DNA of 23,892 nucleotides, taken from a virus. The stretch is from positions 1-23,892 of IMG/VR virus record IMGVR_UViG_3300034112_001280, one strand, 5' to 3'. Within the stretch, counting starts at the first letter, position 1, and each line of letters begins with the position of its first letter. Shown piece after piece: positions 20,140-23,892 of the stretch. The position numbers and the translations under genes are program-made. The notes beneath the pieces were generated by a model, which worked only from the letters and a program-made list of their open reading frames with translations, had not been told where the DNA came from and searched no databases.

Positions 20140-21687
20140 TTATTCCTCTATATCGTCCTGCTCCATTTCTTTATTGATTTTGTCCATTTTACTAACGTCT
20201 GCTTTTTCTTCTATCTCGCCAGTCGCCAGTTTGTTATCGATAATGTTTTGTTGCAGTTTCTTTAATGCATCGGTCCTGCTTATATTTTCTTTTTTTGCAA
20301 TGTAATCGATAATTGAAACTACGTTTTGCGGCAATTGTCTCTCCATTAAATCCCATTCCTCTGTTTCAGTTTTTTCTGATTGTGGTTTTTTAAATGTAAT
20401 TGATAGTTCTGAATCTGCCGGAATAGATGGCGACTTCATTAAATTCAACGTGGCAGTTTTTGATAAATTACCTTGCATCGTTTTAATTAAATGGAATAGA
20501 GCAATTTCAGCATTTGTAAATGTCTCGAAATCATCTTTATTGCTCATTGCTCTGTCTATCATTGAAACTAATCGCTCAAATCCGCTGGCATATGACTCTC
20601 CAGAATTATCAGACGTAATAGCGCCATCAACTGATTGACTCGACAGAAACATAAATAACAATACTTTTAAAAACTCAATTGTGCCGCCAATATCGGCGTT
20701 AGGTGTGGCAAATCCAAAATCTGTTTCGACTCCTGCCTCTTTATCATTAGGTAATTTTAAAACGTAGTTAGGTCCAACCTTTACCGATTGTAGCAATGCC
20801 TCTTTATTGCCTTTATACCATGCCTGCGCAAATCCCTGCATCTTTACAACTTGAGCTGCCTCACTCATGCGAGTGTTAAACTCAACTGTAAAATCAGAAA
20901 AAGGCGATCCTTGTCTAACCCAATATTCGTATTCTTTTACATCTGATATTTCGATAAACGGCAATATGCCTAATTCATTTGAAACATTATCGCCAGAAAC
21001 AATTTCCCCTGCTCCATTGAAAATAAAATTCAACTGCTTGGTCCAAGCAGCATATCTTTTATTTTTCTGTTTTTCTTTCTCTCGCATTTGAGCTGTTTCA
21101 TTATATTGATCTGTCGATTGAGCAGACATTGAAAATGTCCCTGTCGCTGGCGCAGGCCTTTTACCTTGCTCATATGCCTCGTTTGATTTGTCATATGCAG
21201 AGATAATATAACCAGCAGCATTCTCTATATCATTATCGCCCATGATCGGATCATAGTGGTGCGGTTGATAAATCTTTGTTGTCAATTTCCCATTGGCCGG
21301 AACAACTTGCATTAAAATCTGTCTATGCAATTTGTAATATTTCAATGCAGAGCAAACTGCCTTATTAACCCCGATTTCTTGATAAAGCGATTGTAAATCA
21401 TATTCGCTATTGGCAATACGTCTGTCTGGTTGCTCTTGATAGACGATTGAACTTTTATTGATGGCGCGTTTACAGATATTAATTGATTTAACAACAGGCA
21501 TTTCTATAATGGTTTGCTCGTCAAACTGTTTGCGTAATTCAGCATAAACATAATTATCCAAGCGGTCCTTTAATATCTCGCTCTTTTTATATGACTCTGC
21601 TTTACGTCCTTTATTTTCATTTGATTCAATAATCTCGACAATTTTTCTACGGCCTTCAACTGTTAGTAACAAATCTTGATTAATCAT
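20140..21687 (-). CDS. portal protein
   Basis: A 515-residue protein directly after the large terminase gene, with an ATGA overlap, as is standard for phage portals. Residues ~40-140 include LDNYVYAELRKQFDEQTI and an INICKRAINKSSIVYQE helix typical of the wing region. Residues ~225-300 hold a WVRQGSPFSDFTVEFNTRM helix and QGFAQAWYKGN, and ~355-420 an SQSVDGAITSDNSGESYASG segment before a long helix that resembles the portal stem/crown boundary. The C-terminal 60 residues are charged and Gln/Glu-rich. The dodecameric ring would hold the terminase and the connector. Confidence 0.82.
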   Translation of the reverse strand: MINQDLLLTVEGRRKIVEIIESNENKGRKAESYKKSEILKDRLDNYVYAELRKQFDEQTIIEMPVVKSINICKRAINKSSIVYQEQPDRRIANSEYDLQSLYQEIGVNKAVCSALKYYKLHRQILMQVVPANGKLTTKIYQPHHYDPIMGDNDIENAAGYIISAYDKSNEAYEQGKRPAPATGTFSMSAQSTDQYNETAQMREKEKQKNKRYAAWTKQLNFIFNGAGEIVSGDNVSNELGILPFIEISDVKEYEYWVRQGSPFSDFTVEFNTRMSEAAQVVKMQGFAQAWYKGNKEALLQSVKVGPNYVLKLPNDKEAGVETDFGFATPNADIGGTIEFLKVLLFMFLSSQSVDGAITSDNSGESYASGFERLVSMIDRAMSNKDDFETFTNAEIALFHLIKTMQGNLSKTATLNLMKSPSIPADSELSITFKKPQSEKTETEEWDLMERQLPQNVVSIIDYIAKKENISRTDALKKLQQNIIDNKLATGEIEEKADVSKMDKINKEMEQDDIEE

Positions 21688-22949
21688 CGTCTATCCTGCG
21701 GTATATTGTTAAATTCAAAATCTTTTTTCATCGGAAACAATTTCCAAGCAACATAACCTAAACAATCGGAAACGTGAGTTAGCATTGGGTCGCTTGTTTT
21801 ATCTAAATCATCGTCCTTCCAAGAAACTTTATTCAAGTCGCCAATAAGCTTTTTGCATTTAGGATTTATCTTTATCCTGCCTGCGGTAAATAGCCTGTTC
21901 AAATTGTTTACCCTATCCCTGACAAATGGATTATGCGTTGTGATAACTGTAAATCCATTTTCTTTTAAAATCAAATGATCCGACTTCCCTGACGTTTTTC
22001 TATTTTTGCCAGTGCTGTCTGGAATAATAGATGCGCCGCCGTGTGATTCCTTTATTAGGTAATCACTCATTTTATAAGTGTCGCTATTTTCTAACCAAAC
22101 CTCATCGTGAACATGCAATTCATCGCCGATTACTTGGCAGATAACTGCCGTCATTGGATTAACGTTGAAATCCATACCAGCAAATCTGGTGCCGTGAATT
22201 AGTGTTGTGGGTGCAACGTGTTTATCTCTGTCGAATGCATAATAAGCAATGCCATCGTCTGAATCTATGAATTGACCTAGCAAGAAACGCTGCCTTTGTT
22301 TCTCTGGTAATCCTGCCAATAACTTCAAATAATCCTCATCAATATTTTTGATATTATCTTGAGGATTCATAATAATACTTGAGTAATCATCTCTGTTAAC
22401 AGGTTCGCCAGATTCTGGATCAACACCTTGGATAAACAAAGAATAACTCCAATGTTTTTTGGTTGGCGGATTTTCGTCGAAATATGCTTTTTTCTTTAAC
22501 TCATTTTTTTCTGCCAATCTGGTAATTGCTATCTGCACTGATTTATACTTAATCTGTGAACACTCATTGAAATATATAGTTGAATATTCTTTACCTAGAA
22601 TTTTTTCTACTCTTTTTTCATCGTCCAATCCTGCAATCCAAATTTCCGAACCATTGGGATATGTCCAAAAATGATCCGTTTTATTCTCGTCCATTGTTAA
22701 AGTAGGAAAACTTAATTTTTTAACCTTTGGGAATGTGTCATACCAGATGGACGTTTTAACATGGTTGAAATGTTCCCTGACAATTAGATGCCTGGATTTG
22801 ACCTTGGACGCTCTAATCATTATTGCTCTGCACAGATAGAATGTTTTACCTGACCTTGATCCGCCATATGCCATAAAGAATTTTTCAGGACCGCCAAGCA
22901 TGCGCCCCAATTCTTTTTGTTTGTCGGTTAGCTCAAAGATTTGACTCAT
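21684..22949 (-). CDS. terminase large subunit (packaging ATPase and nuclease)
   Basis: A 421-residue protein with both terminase activities. Walker A is GGSRSGKT (29-36), Walker B TIYFNE (124-129), with the motor coupling segment DENPPTKKHW (158-167). The C-terminal nuclease shows Asp260 in GMDFN, Asp311 in IPDST and Asp395 in HVSD, the expected RNase H-like acidic triad. Length and motif spacing fit PBSX-type (Terminase_3-like) large subunits. It overlaps the small terminase gene by 17 bases and the portal gene by four. It would cut concatemers and drive DNA into procapsids through the portal. Confidence 0.92.
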   Translation of the reverse strand: MSQIFELTDKQKELGRMLGGPEKFFMAYGGSRSGKTFYLCRAIMIRASKVKSRHLIVREHFNHVKTSIWYDTFPKVKKLSFPTLTMDENKTDHFWTYPNGSEIWIAGLDDEKRVEKILGKEYSTIYFNECSQIKYKSVQIAITRLAEKNELKKKAYFDENPPTKKHWSYSLFIQGVDPESGEPVNRDDYSSIIMNPQDNIKNIDEDYLKLLAGLPEKQRQRFLLGQFIDSDDGIAYYAFDRDKHVAPTTLIHGTRFAGMDFNVNPMTAVICQVIGDELHVHDEVWLENSDTYKMSDYLIKESHGGASIIPDSTGKNRKTSGKSDHLILKENGFTVITTHNPFVRDRVNNLNRLFTAGRIKINPKCKKLIGDLNKVSWKDDDLDKTSDPMLTHVSDCLGYVAWKLFPMKKDFEFNNIPQDRR

Positions 22950-23301
22950 CTTTACTTATTGTAATGTTGATTGATTGATTCAATTCAGGACGTTCACCAT
23001 ATAGACGCCAGAATCTAGTCTTTAAAGGAAACAGGATTGCTGCAATGTCTGATTTTTTGTGGTCAAACCCTTCTATGTTGCGTCCAGATGCCTTTGCGCT
23101 TAGGAGTTTTTCATAGAATAAAAGCGCCAATGAATCGGCAATATCCTTCGCCTCTCCAAACTCTTTATGCCTCTCTGTCCATTGATATGCGCATTCTCTA
23201 CTAACCCTGATAACACCGCAGAATGATCCAAAACTTAAACCCTGCTGACAATGCTTTATTAGCATATCGCAGTATTCCTCTTTATATTTTGATGCTGGCA
23301 T
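22933..23301 (-). CDS. terminase small subunit
   Basis: A 122-residue protein with a helix-turn-helix at about residues 22-45 (SFGSFCGVIRVSRECAYQW), as in phage small terminases that bind the packaging start site. The rest is helical with a likely oligomer interface (DIADSLALLFYEKLL). The last ~15 residues overlap the large terminase gene, in the -1 direction, which is a common arrangement. Its ATG follows GAGG; the site lies in an inverted repeat that could hide it (see the 23303-23337 entry). It would recognise the phage DNA end or pac site and pass it to the large subunit. Confidence 0.8.
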   Translation of the reverse strand: MPASKYKEEYCDMLIKHCQQGLSFGSFCGVIRVSRECAYQWTERHKEFGEAKDIADSLALLFYEKLLSAKASGRNIEGFDHKKSDIAAILFPLKTRFWRLYGERPELNQSINITISKDESNL

Positions 23302-23302
23302 A

Positions 23303-23337
23303 AAATAACCTCGATGTTTATTGTTTGCTGGTTATTT
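23303..23337 (-). promoter_or_regulatory. inverted repeat covering the small terminase ribosome binding site
   Basis: On the minus strand AAATAACC (23337-23330) and GGTTATTT (23310-23303) can form eight pairs around a 19-base loop. The second arm includes the GG of the GAGG site and reaches one base before the ATG. The stem is AT-rich and could be weak; whether it acts is unknown. Confidence 0.45.
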
Positions 23338-23351
23338 GCAGATCAACTTTT

Positions 23352-23892
23352 TTAGTCATTAGCTTTTAACTCACTATATTTTTTACCGCTTGATTCTAGC
23401 GTTGCCTCTTTGCCAGTAAAATTCTGCCAGCGATTAATAATCACATCGCAAAATATTGGATCAAGCTCCATTCCATAAAATTTAATGTTATTTTTTTCAC
23501 AGGCCATCAATGAAGAACCAGAACCTGAAAAGAAATCAATCATTGATTTAACTTCTTTCTTTGATTTTTCAATGGACCACTCACACAAAGAGACTGGCTT
23601 TTGAGTCGGGTGAACCCTGTTTATTTTCTCAGAAGCCTGTGTAAATTGCCTAACAACCGATCTGAAATTTGTCCACGCCAGCTCACAGTCAGTTTGGTCG
23701 CTTCCGCCATTATTCTTATCCCAAACGAGCCAGCATTCACTGTCTGGTAATCCGCTCGAGTAATAATTAGCACCCCACCAAACATGTGCAGAGTTTGGAT
23801 ATAGAGAAATCGCTAAATTAAAACAATCCTTGGCCGATTGATTAGAACTGTCGCCTATAATATCTGTCTTGTAATTTTTCGACAATACACCT
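23352..23892 (-). CDS. beta-class DNA methyltransferase, 5' end cut by window
   Basis: The frame is open to the right edge, so the N-terminus is missing; the TTG at 23885 is only the first candidate codon inside the window. The visible first residues (GV just before [11 protein letters not shown]) would follow a DPPYGV-type catalytic motif lying just outside. Counting from the TTG, the visible part has VWDKNNGG (54-61), HPTQKP (92-97), the SAM-binding motif I DFFSGSGS (117-124) and GMELDP (138-143), and the family ending FTGKEA (156-161). Catalytic motif before SAM motif is the beta-class order, usual for adenine-N6 or cytosine-N4 enzymes. Phages often carry such genes beside the terminase, sometimes fused to ParB-like nucleases. 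Target base is not known. Confidence 0.88.
   Translation of the reverse strand, partial: GVLSKNYKTDIIGDSSNQSAKDCFNLAISLYPNSAHVWWGANYYSSGLPDSECWLVWDKNNGGSDQTDCELAWTNFRSVVRQFTQASEKINRVHPTQKPVSLCEWSIEKSKKEVKSMIDFFSGSGSSLMACEKNNIKFYGMELDPIFCDVIINRWQNFTGKEATLESSGKKYSELKAND

Overview
The window is one continuous late gene block of a tailed double-stranded DNA bacteriophage or prophage. Every credible gene lies on the minus strand, so transcription runs from high to low coordinates. The DNA is AT-rich and almost fully coding. Genes are tightly packed, with many ATGA or TAATG stop/start overlaps and good GAGG/AGGAG ribosome binding sites. The largest gap is the 86 bases between 823 and 908. I saw no tRNA, rRNA, CRISPR array, insertion sequence, integrase or credible plus-strand gene.

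Layout in transcription order. (1) 23892-21684: a beta-class DNA methyltransferase cut by the window edge, then small and large terminase (packaging motor). (2) 21687-17595: portal, two related HK97-gp10/virion-morphogenesis-like proteins, scaffold and major capsid protein, closed by a strong intrinsic terminator hairpin. (3) 17553-13585: a run of small, beta-rich virion proteins, including two large paralogues and a 27-codon microgene; these are probably decoration or fibre proteins. (4) 13577-9262: connector, tail terminator, tail tube, a tail assembly chaperone pair joined by a -1 frameshift on a run of nine A, and the tape measure protein. (5) 9265-2048: distal tail protein, a small fibre-like protein, a 797-residue signal-peptide-bearing cysteine-rich fibre-like protein, a membrane/coiled-coil protein, the tail hub and two small tip proteins. 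(6) 2048-909: lysis genes (M15-type endolysin, holin candidate, two small membrane or exported proteins). (7) 822-1: a Sak4-like recombination ATPase cut by the left edge.

A chaperone G/GT pair, tail tube, tape measure and hub, with no visible sheath, baseplate wedge or spike genes, points to a long non-contractile (siphovirus) tail. The tape measure length would suggest roughly 85 nm by the usual 0.15 nm per residue rule. The host is uncertain. The Sec-type signal peptide, the two N-terminal GGQY(V/I)GIK...TLT(L/M)P repeats and the many cysteines of the fibre-like protein recall surface proteins I associate with Bdellovibrionota-like Gram-negatives, but this is weak inference.

The most unusual points are: the exported, disulfide-prone fibre-like protein inside a tail operon; a decayed second copy of that gene's 3' end just downstream of it, which suggests C-terminal cassette exchange; the capsid terminator whose U-tract runs directly into the next start codon; and the well-formed frameshift signal with a possible downstream stem-loop.
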